A stretch of DNA of 64,000 bases from an uncultured SAR86 cluster bacterium (GCA_902596665.1 CACJUN010000002.1:165710-229709); one strand, 5' to 3'; shown: positions 37,155 to 47,065, counted from the stretch's first letter. Translations and numbers: made by a program. Notes: generated by a model not told the origin, from the letters alone.

Positions 37155-38348
37155 ATGAGAAACGTAGTAATCGTTGATAGTGTAAGGACTGGTTTAGCAA
37201 AGTCCTTCAGAGGGGGGTTCAACCAAACAAGAGCTGACAATATGACTGCTCACTTAGTGAATGCGCTTTTAGAAAGAAATCCATCACTGAAACCTGAAAT
37301 GGTAGAAGATATGATTTTAGGATGTGGAGCGCCTGAAGGTGCCCAAGGTCATAACATAGCAAGAAATGTCGCAGTATTATCAAATCTTCCAATTGAAGTT
37401 GGTGGAACAACAGTTAACAGATACTGTTCATCAGGTTTACAAACTGTTGCAATGGCTGCTAACCAGGTTGCCAGTGGTTTTTCAGACTGCATCATGGCAG
37501 GAGGAGTAGAATCCATAAGTACTACTCAAGGCCAAACTAACATGCATATGTATGTAAACGAGCAGTTAGCTGAGGACGTTCCAGGGATTTATCATGCCAT
37601 GGGTCAGACAGCTGAGTGCGTAGCAAAAAGATACAATGTCACTAGGGAAGCTCAAGATGAGTATGCTTTATCCAGTCAGCAAAGAACTGCTGCAGCTCAG
37701 GAAGCCGGTTTTTATGATGATGAAATTATTCCAATGGATACAGTGATGAAACTCGTCAACAAGGAAACTGGTGAAGAGAAAGATGTAGAAGTTACTGTAG
37801 ACAGGGACGATTGCAATAGACCAGAAACTACTATTGAAGGTCTTTCATCTTTAAAGCCCGTTTTTGATCCTGAAAACGGCTCTGTTACAGCTGGTAATTC
37901 ATCTCAGTTATCTGATGGTGCATCTGTTACTTTAGTGATGAGCGAAGATAAAGCTAAGGAACTTGGATTGGAACCTAAACTTTATTTCAGAGGGTTTACC
38001 GTTGTAGGTTGTCAACCAGATGAAATGGGAATTGGCCCAGTTTATTCAATACCTAAGCTGTTGAAATCAGCCAATCTATCTATCGAAGATATTGACTTAT
38101 GGGAACTTAATGAAGCTTTTGCCTCTCAAGTGGTATATATAAGAGATACACTTGGATTACCTACTGAAAAACTCAACGTAAATGGTGGTTCTATCTCTAT
38201 TGGTCATCCCTTTGGAATGACTGGTTCTAGACAGGTAGGACATGTCGCTAGGGAGTTAAACAGACGAGGTGGCAAATACGGTATTGTCACTATGTGTGTT
38301 GGTGGCGGAATGGGTGCTACTGGTCTATTTGAAGCCTACAATTCTTAA
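37155..38348 (+). CDS. Acetyl-CoA C-acyltransferase (thiolase)
   Basis: Cleaves 3-ketoacyl-CoA or condenses acyl-CoAs. At 397 aa, all three catalytic elements are present: nucleophile Cys91 in VNRYCSSGLQ, His351 in GHPFGMTG, and Cys381 in MCVGGGMG; NEAFASQ gives the Asn-bearing loop. The likeness is to FadA-type degradative thiolases, but no fadB is adjacent, so the chain-length role is open. A very good AAGGAG lies 8 nt before the ATG, suggesting high expression. The transcript ends at the strong terminator that follows. The 124 bp upstream hold no promoter I can defend. Confidence 0.9.
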   Translation: MRNVVIVDSVRTGLAKSFRGGFNQTRADNMTAHLVNALLERNPSLKPEMVEDMILGCGAPEGAQGHNIARNVAVLSNLPIEVGGTTVNRYCSSGLQTVAMAANQVASGFSDCIMAGGVESISTTQGQTNMHMYVNEQLAEDVPGIYHAMGQTAECVAKRYNVTREAQDEYALSSQQRTAAAQEAGFYDDEIIPMDTVMKLVNKETGEEKDVEVTVDRDDCNRPETTIEGLSSLKPVFDPENGSVTAGNSSQLSDGASVTLVMSEDKAKELGLEPKLYFRGFTVVGCQPDEMGIGPVYSIPKLLKSANLSIEDIDLWELNEAFASQVVYIRDTLGLPTEKLNVNGGSISIGHPFGMTGSRQVGHVARELNRRGGKYGIVTMCVGGGMGATGLFEAYNS

Positions 38349-38358
38349 TAAAAAAGTT

Positions 38359-38402
38359 AAATTCGTCTATCTGTAAATGTCACAGATAGACGAATTTTTT
38401 TT
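38359..38402 (+). terminator. Rho-independent terminator of the thiolase gene, overlapping the thiL start
   Basis: A perfect 16-bp stem (38359-38374 with 38382-38397) closes a 7-nt loop and runs into eight T (38395-38402). It begins 10 bp after the thiolase stop. The loop, AAATGTC, contains the ATG of thiL, and the 3' arm encodes thiL codons 2-7. Confidence 0.9.
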
Positions 38403-39324
38403 AATTGAAAAATATTTTAAAAATATTGGATCAAAATTTTTATCTAAAAAAAATTTTATTCTAGGTCCCGGTGATGATTCAGCTGTTTTCAAGAGCACAA
38501 ATAATCTTTGTTACTCGGTTGATCAAAATTATGAAGGAATTCATTTTCCTAAATCTTTACCTCCCGAATTTATAGCAACAAGATCAGTGCTTCGTTCTTT
38601 TAGCGACATATCGGCTATGGGAGCTAGACCTCTTTGGTTTAGTGTTGCTCTAGCCTGTGATCTTGATGAGAAATTCATAAATGACTTCTCAAGGGGCTTA
38701 AATAAAGTATCAAACTTATTAAGGGTTCCTTTAATTGGTGGCGATTTAATAAAAACAAGTCAGAAGTCTGTGACTGTCTCGGTATCTGGAGAAATAAAGA
38801 AAAACAGTCATCTTTCGAGATCTGGCGCCAAACATAATCAAAATATTTATCTAACTGGAGAATTGGGACTTGCCAGAAAAGGTTTAGAGGAAATTAAAGA
38901 AAATTGTAATAAAAATATTTACAGAAAGAAAAATGTCAAAAGATTTATTTTTCCTAAGCTGAGATTAGAGATTTCCAATTCCATTTCACAGTTTGCTACA
39001 TCATGCATTGATGTTTCAGATGGATTTATTGCAGATTTGGAGAAAATTTTAATTCCCAGTAATCAAGGAGCATTAATCAATCTAGATAAGATTCCTAGAA
39101 TTGATAATTCATCTCTCGAAGATTTTACATTTGGTGATGACCTCGAATTAATTTTCACTGCTGATAAAAAATATCATAAGAAAATCACGAAACTTTCAGA
39201 TAACTCTGGAATTAATATTTCCTTACTTGGACAAACTAAAAAAAATAGTCGAATTAAATATCTTCTCAATAATAACGAAGTACTATTTCCAAGAAAGAAG
39301 GGTTGGAACCATGGAAAAAAATAA
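38377..39324 (+). CDS. thiL: Thiamine-monophosphate kinase
   Basis: Phosphorylates TMP to the active cofactor TPP. At 315 aa: FILGPGDDSAVF (metal and ATP site), SDISAMGARPLWF, LIGGDLIKTSQ, SRSGAKHNQNIYLTGELG, and CIDVSDGFIADL. The opening DEFFLIEKYF aligns with GEFSLIARYF of E. coli ThiL, which supports the ATG at 38377. That ATG lies in the loop of a strong terminator hairpin and has no Shine-Dalgarno, so expression probably depends on read-through and hairpin melting by ribosomes or on a leaderless transcript (inference). It overlaps pgpA by 14 bp. Confidence 0.92.
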   Translation: MSQIDEFFLIEKYFKNIGSKFLSKKNFILGPGDDSAVFKSTNNLCYSVDQNYEGIHFPKSLPPEFIATRSVLRSFSDISAMGARPLWFSVALACDLDEKFINDFSRGLNKVSNLLRVPLIGGDLIKTSQKSVTVSVSGEIKKNSHLSRSGAKHNQNIYLTGELGLARKGLEEIKENCNKNIYRKKNVKRFIFPKLRLEISNSISQFATSCIDVSDGFIADLEKILIPSNQGALINLDKIPRIDNSSLEDFTFGDDLELIFTADKKYHKKITKLSDNSGINISLLGQTKKNSRIKYLLNNNEVLFPRKKGWNHGKK

Positions 39325-39802
39325 TTTTCCTAATGCAAAGAACATTTTCCACTTAATTGCTATAGGTTTTGGTTTAGGACTAATTAGAATTGCTCCAGGA
39401 ACTTGGGGGTCCACTCTCGCCTTAATTTTATTTATTGTTGCAGAGGCTTTTATCGATGATCTCTTACATCTATTTTTTTTCATCACTTCCTTGCTAATAA
39501 TATTTTTGATTTCATGCATAGTTGCTTCTAGAGACGCAGATATAAAGGATGACTCAAGAATAGTTTCTGATGAAATGGGCGGAATGCTGCTCACCTTATT
39601 CATGGTGAGTATGATTTCAGATGGAATCTTTTTTTATCTTATAGGTTTTGCACTTTTTAGAGCTTTTGACATAGCCAAGCCCTGGCCTATTTCTTACGTA
39701 GACCAAAATTTAAAAAATGGATTTGGAGTTTTTTTAGATGATCTAATTGCAGGATTTTTGAGTTTTCTTGTGTTTTTTTGTTTTTATTTATTACTTACTT
39801 AA
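39311..39802 (+). CDS. pgpA: Phosphatidylglycerophosphatase A
   Basis: Dephosphorylates phosphatidylglycerol phosphate in the inner membrane. I chose the ATG at 39311 (163 aa) inside the thiL end over a TTG-type start at 39227. Typical segments: HLIAIGFGLGLIRIAPGTWGS, IVSDEMGGM, LFRAFDIAKPWPI and FLDDLIAGF, with three to four hydrophobic helices. The thiL-pgpA pair is standard. The 3' end overlaps the convergent dxs by 12 bp. Confidence 0.92.
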   Translation: MEKNNFPNAKNIFHLIAIGFGLGLIRIAPGTWGSTLALILFIVAEAFIDDLLHLFFFITSLLIIFLISCIVASRDADIKDDSRIVSDEMGGMLLTLFMVSMISDGIFFYLIGFALFRAFDIAKPWPISYVDQNLKNGFGVFLDDLIAGFLSFLVFFCFYLLLT

Positions 39803-41659
39803 TCTCTCTTTAATTTTCTTTACTATTTTATCCCTGTCTAATTGATAGTCTTTTCGCTGTTCAGATATCCCTCCGATTGACGGGAAATGATCAGAAATTC
39901 CAAAATTAATTGTTTTAACTTTAATATTTTCTTCTGCGATAAATTCATTGATTGCTGAACCGGCGCCCCCAGCCACAACATTATCTTCAAGAGTCACAAT
40001 CAGCTCAGAATGATTTGCACATTTGATTATGCAAGAAGTATCTAATGGTTTAACGAATCTCATATCAATCAAATTTGCGTTTAAATCTTTACTTATTTCA
40101 TCTGAGAGAGACAACATAGAACCGAAACTTAAGATAGAAATTTTATTTGTCTCAGAAAATTTAATTTCTTTAGATTTTCCAATCTCAATTTCTTCAAATT
40201 CAGTTGGTAGATCTGTTCCTAATCCAAAGCCTTTGGGATATCTAACTGCAGCTGGTCCTTCAAATTTATAACCAGTTTCCAATAACCTCCAACATTCTTC
40301 TTCAGAGGAGGGCGTCATAATGATCAAGTTTGGAATACACCTCAGGAAAGATAAATCAAATATGCCAGAATGCGTTGCCCCATCTTCGCCAACTAATCCA
40401 GCTCTATCTATGGCAATCAAGAGATCAAGGTTTTGAATTGCTACATCATGAATTAATTGATCATATGCTCTTTGTAAGAAGGTAGAGTATATAGCTAGAA
40501 CAGGCTTTTTCCCTTCGCAGGCAAGTCCGGCAGCAAAAGTCATAGCATGTTGTTCGGCGATTGCTACGTCGTAGAAACGTGATGGGAATTTATCCGCAAA
40601 TTCAACCATCCCCGAACCTTCTTTCATAGCAGGAGTGATTGCAATAAGGGAAGGATCAACATTTGCTTTTGAAGTTAGCCAAGAACCAAAAACATCTGAA
40701 TATTTCATACCTACATTTTTATTCTTTGATGCGTTTGGATTTTCCATTTTTGTAATCGCATGGAATCCAATTGGATCAACCTCTGCAGGTTTAAATCCTT
40801 TTCCTTTTTTAGTAATTAGATGAAGAAGTTTAGGACCTGAGGTATCGTTTAAATTTCTTAAAGTTCTGATTATTTCCTTGACGTTGTGCCCATCCATAGG
40901 GCCGACATAATTAAAGCCAAGTTCTTCGAATAAAGTTCCTGGTGCAACCATGCCTTTGATGTGCTCTTCAGCTTTACTAGCAAATTTTCTTGCAGAAGGA
41001 ATCAATCTTAGCGCCATTTTTCCTCCTTCTCTTATCTGCGTGTACCATCGACTCGACCAAATTCTTGCTAGGTAATTAGATAACCCACCAATGTTTTTTG
41101 AAATTGACATATTGTTATCATTGAGGATTACCAACAAGTCTTTATTTAGATTCCCAGAATGGCTCAAAGCTTCAAACGCCATCCCAGCTGTTAGGGCCCC
41201 ATCGCCTATAACTGCTATAGCTTTTTCATTCGAACCTATTGTCATACCCAGAGCTGCGCTGATAGAAGTGCTTGAATGACCCACGCCGAAAGTGTCAAAG
41301 ATGCTTTCTTCTCTTGAGGGGAAGGGATGCAAACCATCTTTTTGTCTCATAGATGACATTAAGCTTTTTCTACCGGTAATAATTTTATGAGGATAGGTCT
41401 GATGACCAACATCCCACACTATCTTATCTTTAGGAGAATCGAAGACATAATGAAGAGCAACTGTAAGCTCTACAACACCCAAACCAGCTCCGAAATGTCC
41501 ACCCGTCTGTCCAACTGTGTATAAAAGAAATTCCCTTAGTTCGTTACAGAACTCTTCCAATTGATTTTCCTTTAGCTGTTTTAAGTCTGAAGGTGAATTT
41601 ACTCTATCTAGTAAAGGAGTTTCAGGACATTTATCTGGAATGGAATCAAATACTTTCAC
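39791..41659 (-). CDS. dxs: 1-Deoxy-D-xylulose-5-phosphate synthase
   Basis: First enzyme of the MEP isoprenoid pathway; TPP-dependent condensation of pyruvate and glyceraldehyde-3-phosphate. At 622 aa: VVELTVALHYVFDSPKDKIV, VGHQTYPHKIITGR, TPP site GDGALTAGMAFEAL to NDNNMSIS, GPMDGHN, and the transketolase part with DRAGLVGEDGATHSG. It follows ispA by 6 bp in the conserved xseB-ispA-dxs unit. Confidence 0.97.
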   Translation of the reverse strand: MKVFDSIPDKCPETPLLDRVNSPSDLKQLKENQLEEFCNELREFLLYTVGQTGGHFGAGLGVVELTVALHYVFDSPKDKIVWDVGHQTYPHKIITGRKSLMSSMRQKDGLHPFPSREESIFDTFGVGHSSTSISAALGMTIGSNEKAIAVIGDGALTAGMAFEALSHSGNLNKDLLVILNDNNMSISKNIGGLSNYLARIWSSRWYTQIREGGKMALRLIPSARKFASKAEEHIKGMVAPGTLFEELGFNYVGPMDGHNVKEIIRTLRNLNDTSGPKLLHLITKKGKGFKPAEVDPIGFHAITKMENPNASKNKNVGMKYSDVFGSWLTSKANVDPSLIAITPAMKEGSGMVEFADKFPSRFYDVAIAEQHAMTFAAGLACEGKKPVLAIYSTFLQRAYDQLIHDVAIQNLDLLIAIDRAGLVGEDGATHSGIFDLSFLRCIPNLIIMTPSSEEECWRLLETGYKFEGPAAVRYPKGFGLGTDLPTEFEEIEIGKSKEIKFSETNKISILSFGSMLSLSDEISKDLNANLIDMRFVKPLDTSCIIKCANHSELIVTLEDNVVAGGAGSAINEFIAEENIKVKTINFGISDHFPSIGGISEQRKDYQLDRDKIVKKIKERLSK

Positions 41660-41665
41660 TCTATT

Positions 41666-42559
41666 TTAATTTGTTCTCTCAACTATGAATTTTGATAATT
41701 TAATTAGCTTTTCAGTATTGTAAGGGAGAGATTTTAAACACTGAATTGCTTCATTGCACAAGGATTGGGCTCTTGAATGGGATTTTTCAATTCCAATTAA
41801 TTTCGGGTAAGTATTTTTCTTTAAATTTTCGTCGGAATACGCTGGTTTGCCCAAGTCTTCAGTTGATGACGTGCAATCTAAAATATCATCCTTTATTTGA
41901 AAAGCTAGACCAATGCACTCTGCAAACCTAATGAATGATTTCATATCATGCTCAGGTAAATCTTCCTTTAAAAGACAAGTGGCATGAACGCAGGCAGAAA
42001 TTAATTTGCCTGTCTTTAGAACATGAATCATATCCAGTTCTTTAAGAGAGATATCAATATTTTCAGATTTAATATCTCTATTTTGACCCTCTACCATTCC
42101 AAAGGGTCCACAAGCCTTCGAAAAAATACTAATAATTTTAATTTTGGTTTCAGCAGATAAATTAGGATCATTAATGTCAGTAATTATTTCCAATGCTAAA
42201 GGTTGGATAGCATCACCTGCAAGAATAGCTGAGGCCTCACCAAATTTTATATGGCAAGAAGGTTTACCTCTTCTCAAATCATCGTTATCCATAGCAGGCA
42301 GATCATCATGGATCAGAGAGTAACAATGAATAAGTTCTCCAGATGCTGCCATAGCATCAATGGTTTCATCTTTTAGATTCAAATTAAGGGAATCAGCTAC
42401 AAGATATATCAGTTGAGGCCTTATTCTTTTTCCACCATCCAGAACAGAATAATGAATTGCTTCTGTAATGTTTGAAAAATCTCTTGCAGGCAAAGCCTTG
42501 TTAAGAGCTTTTTCAATTCTTTTTTGATTTCTTTCTAGAAAAGATAAATCATCAATCAT
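41666..42559 (-). CDS. ispA: Farnesyl diphosphate synthase
   Basis: Condenses IPP with DMAPP and GPP to farnesyl diphosphate. I chose the ATG at 42559 (297 aa; E. coli 299), preceded by GAGG at about 9 nt, over a TTG at 42574. Both aspartate-rich motifs are intact: DDLPAMD (85-91) and, in the second half, KDDILD. The lysine/arginine pair DGGKRIRP binds IPP. It overlaps xseB by 8 bp. Confidence 0.94.
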   Translation of the reverse strand: MIDDLSFLERNQKRIEKALNKALPARDFSNITEAIHYSVLDGGKRIRPQLIYLVADSLNLNLKDETIDAMAASGELIHCYSLIHDDLPAMDNDDLRRGKPSCHIKFGEASAILAGDAIQPLALEIITDINDPNLSAETKIKIISIFSKACGPFGMVEGQNRDIKSENIDISLKELDMIHVLKTGKLISACVHATCLLKEDLPEHDMKSFIRFAECIGLAFQIKDDILDCTSSTEDLGKPAYSDENLKKNTYPKLIGIEKSHSRAQSLCNEAIQCLKSLPYNTEKLIKLSKFIVERTN

Positions 42560-42794
42560 TTGATATATCCTCAAAAGAAACGTCTTCTCCTTCTTTAGAG
42601 GATAATTTTTTAATTTTCAGTTCTGCATCCGAGAGCATCTTTTGACAAGCTTTAGTTAAAGAAATGCCTTTTTCATAAGCTTCTATTGAATCTTCTAATG
42701 ATAAGTTTCCTTCTTCTAAGCTCTCGATAATTTTCTCTATTTCACTGAGAGTAGATTCAAAATTGAGTGATTTTTTTTTATTGTTGCTGGACAT
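42552..42794 (-). CDS. xseB: Exodeoxyribonuclease VII small subunit
   Basis: Small helical partner of XseA in the ssDNA exonuclease. At 80 aa, with the family pattern FESTLSEIEKIIESLEEG, LSLEDSIEAYEKGISL and C-x-x-x-L-x-x-A-E-x-K-I. xseA is not in the window. It overlaps the RND gene by 17 bp upstream and ispA by 8 bp downstream, so this classic three-gene unit may also be read from the efflux promoter. Confidence 0.92.
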   Translation of the reverse strand: MSSNNKKKSLNFESTLSEIEKIIESLEEGNLSLEDSIEAYEKGISLTKACQKMLSDAELKIKKLSSKEGEDVSFEDISND

Positions 42795-45700
42795 TTACTT
42801 TTTTACTGAATATTTCAAATTTTGAAAAGATTTCCCTCAGTCTCGAAGGCAAAATTAGCCATGCTGGGGTCACAAAGAGAGTTAGTATAGTAGCAAAAGA
42901 TAAGCCCCAAACTAAACCAAAGGCAAGGGGTTGCCAGTAAATAGCTACTCTTCCGCCAACACCAATTTCTCTTGTAATAAAATCTACACCAATACTGCTA
43001 GCGAGAGGCAATAAACCAACTACAGTAGTGAAGGAGGTCAAAAAGACAGGCCTTAATCTCTGCGCGCAGGTTCTTATAAGGATATCTTTCTCTTTTAAAT
43101 TTATGGAGTTTCTCTTTAAAACATTATAAGTGTCAACAAGCACGATATTGTTATTGACAACGATTCCCGCTAACGCCACAACTGATAATCCAGTAAATAA
43201 AACACTTGTAAGTGACTGAGTGACTAACAAGCCTAATTGTACGCCCGCAGTTGATAGAACTATGGCAAATACAATGACAAAAGCCTGATAAAAACTATTT
43301 AATTGAGTAACAAGAAGCATAGCCATAAGGAAAATTGAGATCATTCCAGCCGTAGCAAAAAAAGCAGCAGCTTCTTCGGTTTCCTCTTGCTCTCCACCAA
43401 AATTAAAACTAATTTGGTTAAATTCGATATTTTCATCTATCCAAGTATTAATCTGAGAAATCACGTTCGAAGGAACGGCATTTTCCAAGTAATCTGCTGT
43501 TACTGTATAAGCTCTTTCCCCATCAACTCTTCTTATTGAAGGAACATCGAGTTTTGGAACCACTTCAACAAAACTACTAAGAGGCATCAATCCTTCTCGA
43601 GTAGGAATATTTAATTCTCCAAGTTGATCTAGCCTTCTTTCAGACTCAGGATATCTAACTCTTATTTCGACTTCATCTTCAACGTCTTCAGGTCTATATT
43701 CGCCAAGTCTAAGGCCATTTGTGACAAATTGAACAGCCGCTCCAATTTCAGAAGTTGAGACCCCAAACAACGAAGCTTTTTCTTTATCAATATCCATTGC
43801 CCATTCAATTTTTCTTACTGGAATTGTTGTTTTAACGTTATCTACTCCATCAATTGAAGACTTCATGAACTCTTCAAGAGCTATAGTAGCTTCGTAAACA
43901 ACTCTGGAATTTTGTCCTGATATATCAATTTCAATTGGAGCATCTATAGGTGGTCCTCCTTCTTCTCTTCTTACATTAAACTTAAGGCCCGGAAATTCTT
44001 TGCTTATCTCTCTGATCTGATCAAGCACTTGATAGCCATTAAGACCTCCAATAATTTCATCCTCTTCAAGAAATGCAAGCTCGACCATAAATCCACCAAT
44101 ACCGTCAGACGAGCCTCTACTTCTGGGATCTCCTGCAGAGTTTCCGCCTGTAAAGGTTGATAACTTTATAATTTCTGGAATTTTAACAAGTTCATCTTCA
44201 ATCTGCTCAATGAGTTCTAATTTTTCATTAGCATTTAAATTTCCTCTGGCTTCAACATTAACACTGACGAAGGTGGGTTCACCCTCAGCAAAAAAAGTTG
44301 AGCCGGCACCATGTCTTGCCTGCAGAAGGAAGATTGTATAAACAAGCAGGATAACAAAAAATAAAACTTGAATAGGCCTAGAAAGAATAAAGTTCAATGA
44401 TCTAGCATAAGCACCAGTTATTCCAGGAAGCTCTGTGGGATCTCCGTTTTCTAACTTTGAGGTGTTTTGAATTGACTCTTGGCTTCTATTACCAATACTT
44501 CCAAACAAAGATCCTATGGCCGGTGTAAATAGAAGAGCATAGATTAGCGAACCACCCAAAACTGCAAATACTGTGACAATAAGAGTTCTAAGGAAGCTTC
44601 CAGAAAGAGAGTCCCAAAAAAGGAGCGGAAAAAAGGCAGCCAAAGTCGTCAGATTAGATGCTATCACTGGCCAAAACATCCTTCTTGCAGCAAGTTTATA
44701 AGCTGTTGTTTTATCCAATCCCTCTGCCATCTTTCTATCGGCAAATTCAATTACAACTACAGCTCCATCAATCAGCATTCCCAATGAAATCAGTATTCCA
44801 AAACAGACTAAAAAGTTAAATGATGTTCCATATGCATTTAGAATTATCATTCCAAAGAAGAAACACAGTGGGATTGCAGCGCCGACCATTAATGAAGATC
44901 TAACACCCATAGTAGCCAAGGCAACTGCCATTACTAACACTAAGGCAGTAATTACGTTACCCATGAGTTCTTCCAACATAACCGTATTCCAGGCAGTTCT
45001 ATCTTCTGTAATGACTATTTCAAGAGAAGGAGGATAAAGCTCTTTTTTCTGATCCAAAAGTTTATTAATGGCTTCGACTGCATCAAGTTCATTAGCATCA
45101 GTTCTTTTCACAACTTCTATGGCGACGGTATTCTTGCCATTGACCTTTGCATAAGTTTCTTGATCTTTATATGACCTTCGAATCTCAGCTACATCTTCTA
45201 TTCTTATTACAGCGTTTCCTCTTTTAATAAGTGGAATTTTTCTTACATCACTGACATCTTCAAAAATCGAAGGAACTTTAACTGCAAATGTGCCGGTGCC
45301 TGTTGTTATTAAACCAGCGGGAATTACCCTATTATTTTGAGAGATTGCATTATAAAAATCTTGCGCTGTTATACCAAAACTCTCTAATCTAGTTCTATCA
45401 ACTTCTACTACTAGAAGGTCTTCCGGAACCCCAGCCAAATTTGCTTCAAGTACGAGCGGGATACTTTCAACATCTGATCTTAAATCTTTAGCAATATAAT
45501 TAAGTTCTCTTTTTGATAATTCGTTAGATACAAGATTTACTCGCATTATTGGGAATCTTGAAAAATTAAAGTTACTGACCATTGGCTCTTCAGCATCAGT
45601 AGGTAATTTAAAAGCTACTTCATCTACAGCATCTCGGACATTTGTTTTTGCGATGTCTGGGTCAAAATCATTGGGGAACTCAACGATCACAGTGGAGAAA

Positions 45701-45963
45701 TCCAATCTACTATAAGATTGAACTCCTTTAACATCATCTACTGTTAAAAGTCTTTTCTCTAGTGGCCTCGATATGAGTCTTTCTGCATCTTCTGGTGAAA
45801 CACCTTCGTAAAAGGTACTGACCATCACAAAGGGAACATCTATATCTGGTTCGGAGGCATTAGGAATTTGGCCATAAGAAAAGATGCCCCACGTTAAAAC
45901 GAGGAACATCATTGTTAAGGTAGTTCTGTATCGATCTACAAAAAAATCAATTAATCCTTTCAT
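42778..45963 (-). CDS. RND-family efflux transporter permease
   Basis: Inner-membrane proton antiporter of about 12 membrane helices with two large periplasmic loops. At 1061 aa, of family length. N-terminal helix, then GVSPEDAERLISRPLE in the porter domain. TM4 carries the proton-relay Asp399 in GMLIDGAVVVIE. The D-G there differs from the D-D of AcrB and is more like heavy-metal or unassigned RND pumps. TM10 region: GIVVNNNIVLVDTYN. Substrate cannot be told. It overlaps the adaptor gene by 17 bp; no outer-membrane channel gene is near, so a TolC elsewhere is likely used. Confidence 0.92.
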   Translation of the reverse strand: MKGLIDFFVDRYRTTLTMMFLVLTWGIFSYGQIPNASEPDIDVPFVMVSTFYEGVSPEDAERLISRPLEKRLLTVDDVKGVQSYSRLDFSTVIVEFPNDFDPDIAKTNVRDAVDEVAFKLPTDAEEPMVSNFNFSRFPIMRVNLVSNELSKRELNYIAKDLRSDVESIPLVLEANLAGVPEDLLVVEVDRTRLESFGITAQDFYNAISQNNRVIPAGLITTGTGTFAVKVPSIFEDVSDVRKIPLIKRGNAVIRIEDVAEIRRSYKDQETYAKVNGKNTVAIEVVKRTDANELDAVEAINKLLDQKKELYPPSLEIVITEDRTAWNTVMLEELMGNVITALVLVMAVALATMGVRSSLMVGAAIPLCFFFGMIILNAYGTSFNFLVCFGILISLGMLIDGAVVVIEFADRKMAEGLDKTTAYKLAARRMFWPVIASNLTTLAAFFPLLFWDSLSGSFLRTLIVTVFAVLGGSLIYALLFTPAIGSLFGSIGNRSQESIQNTSKLENGDPTELPGITGAYARSLNFILSRPIQVLFFVILLVYTIFLLQARHGAGSTFFAEGEPTFVSVNVEARGNLNANEKLELIEQIEDELVKIPEIIKLSTFTGGNSAGDPRSRGSSDGIGGFMVELAFLEEDEIIGGLNGYQVLDQIREISKEFPGLKFNVRREEGGPPIDAPIEIDISGQNSRVVYEATIALEEFMKSSIDGVDNVKTTIPVRKIEWAMDIDKEKASLFGVSTSEIGAAVQFVTNGLRLGEYRPEDVEDEVEIRVRYPESERRLDQLGELNIPTREGLMPLSSFVEVVPKLDVPSIRRVDGERAYTVTADYLENAVPSNVISQINTWIDENIEFNQISFNFGGEQEETEEAAAFFATAGMISIFLMAMLLVTQLNSFYQAFVIVFAIVLSTAGVQLGLLVTQSLTSVLFTGLSVVALAGIVVNNNIVLVDTYNVLKRNSINLKEKDILIRTCAQRLRPVFLTSFTTVVGLLPLASSIGVDFITREIGVGGRVAIYWQPLAFGLVWGLSFATILTLFVTPAWLILPSRLREIFSKFEIFSKKVNVQQQ

Positions 45964-47017
45964 TAGAATCCGTAAATCTGCTATCTAAAGCTATACCTAC
46001 TTTTTCTCCTTGGGATACGTAATCTTGCCCGACTGTTATGATTGTTGAAATAGTATCAAGACCAGTTATCCATGCTCCAAAGCTGGTGTCTTCAATAAGT
46101 TCAATTGATTTGAAGGCAACTAAGCCATCCTCATCAATAGTTCTAATACCTAAATCGCCATTAGCATCTAAACGCAAAACTGAAACTGGTACCAAATGAG
46201 CCAATCTTTCTGTTCCCTTAAGAGTTACTTCAGAGGTCATCCCATCTTTTATTTCAGACTCTGGGTTGGGAACTGAAATTTCTACTCTAAACGTTCTAGT
46301 GACTGGGTTGGCTGATGAAGAAATGAATTTAACATCCCCTTCAAAAACTTTTCCATTATTTAATTCAACCTTCGCTTTAGAATCGAGAGAAATTTCTGAC
46401 ATATCGTTTTCAGATATCTCTGCCGAAATAAGAATTGGATTAAGATCCAATACAGTCGCGCAAATACCTTGTCTTGGCAGAAAGTCTCCTACATCCAGAT
46501 CAATCCTGTCCACTATTCCGTCAAAAGGTGCTTTTACAGATGCGAAGTCTAGATCTTGAAAAGCCCTTTCATATCGGGCTTTTGCAGCTTGCAGCTGGCT
46601 ATTCGAATAAAGCCCCTCATCAAATAATTTTTTTGCAGTTTCGTAATTCAAAGAAGCTTCCTTAGCTACTTCGTCTTTATCCCCAACAAAAATTTGGCAT
46701 ATTGGACTTCCTTTTTTGACAAATTGTCCTTGGGCAACTGGAAGGCCAATGACTTGACCTGAGGTTTCAGCTCTTAATTGAACATTTTTATCTGCCTCCG
46801 CAGAACCTTTCAAAATAATATTTCTGGCAAAAGGCTGAGCAGATTGTTTCATCACTCTGACAGTGGTTTCTTCAATGACAACTTGCTTGGTAGGAATTTC
46901 TTTTTCCACAAAAAAACCTGAAATCATCCAGATGGATGCAAAAAATAAAAAGATTCCTGCAGATTGCAAGTTTGAAATCGAAAGTATCGATTTTAAGATT
47001 GAGCTTAAAAATTTCAT
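45947..47017 (-). CDS. RND efflux periplasmic adaptor (membrane fusion protein)
   Basis: Links the permease to an outer-membrane channel. At 356 aa: an N-terminal membrane anchor (about 20-36), a lipoyl-type half LRAETSGQVIGLPVAQGQFV with its partner VKAPFDGIVDRIDLDVGDF, a short alpha-hairpin (about 115-155), and beta-barrel segments with NPVTRTFRVEISVPNP. ATG at 47017. No lipobox cysteine is seen, so it is anchored by the helix. First gene of an adaptor-permease(-xseB-ispA-dxs) run. Confidence 0.9.
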   Translation of the reverse strand: MKFLSSILKSILSISNLQSAGIFLFFASIWMISGFFVEKEIPTKQVVIEETTVRVMKQSAQPFARNIILKGSAEADKNVQLRAETSGQVIGLPVAQGQFVKKGSPICQIFVGDKDEVAKEASLNYETAKKLFDEGLYSNSQLQAAKARYERAFQDLDFASVKAPFDGIVDRIDLDVGDFLPRQGICATVLDLNPILISAEISENDMSEISLDSKAKVELNNGKVFEGDVKFISSSANPVTRTFRVEISVPNPESEIKDGMTSEVTLKGTERLAHLVPVSVLRLDANGDLGIRTIDEDGLVAFKSIELIEDTSFGAWITGLDTISTIITVGQDYVSQGEKVGIALDSRFTDSNERIN

Positions 47018-47041
47018 GTATTTAATATGGAGTCGAAAGGG

Positions 47042-47050
47042 ATTATATCA
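47042..47050 (-). promoter_or_regulatory. Extended -10 promoter of the efflux operon
   Basis: On the minus strand TGATATAAT is a full TGnTATAAT motif, 25 nt before the adaptor ATG; predicted start near 47035. No -35 match stands at 17 bp, as allowed for extended -10 promoters. A separate TTGACA (47101-47096) lies further upstream. Confidence 0.5.
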
Positions 47051-47065
47051 ACTTAGCTATGTATT

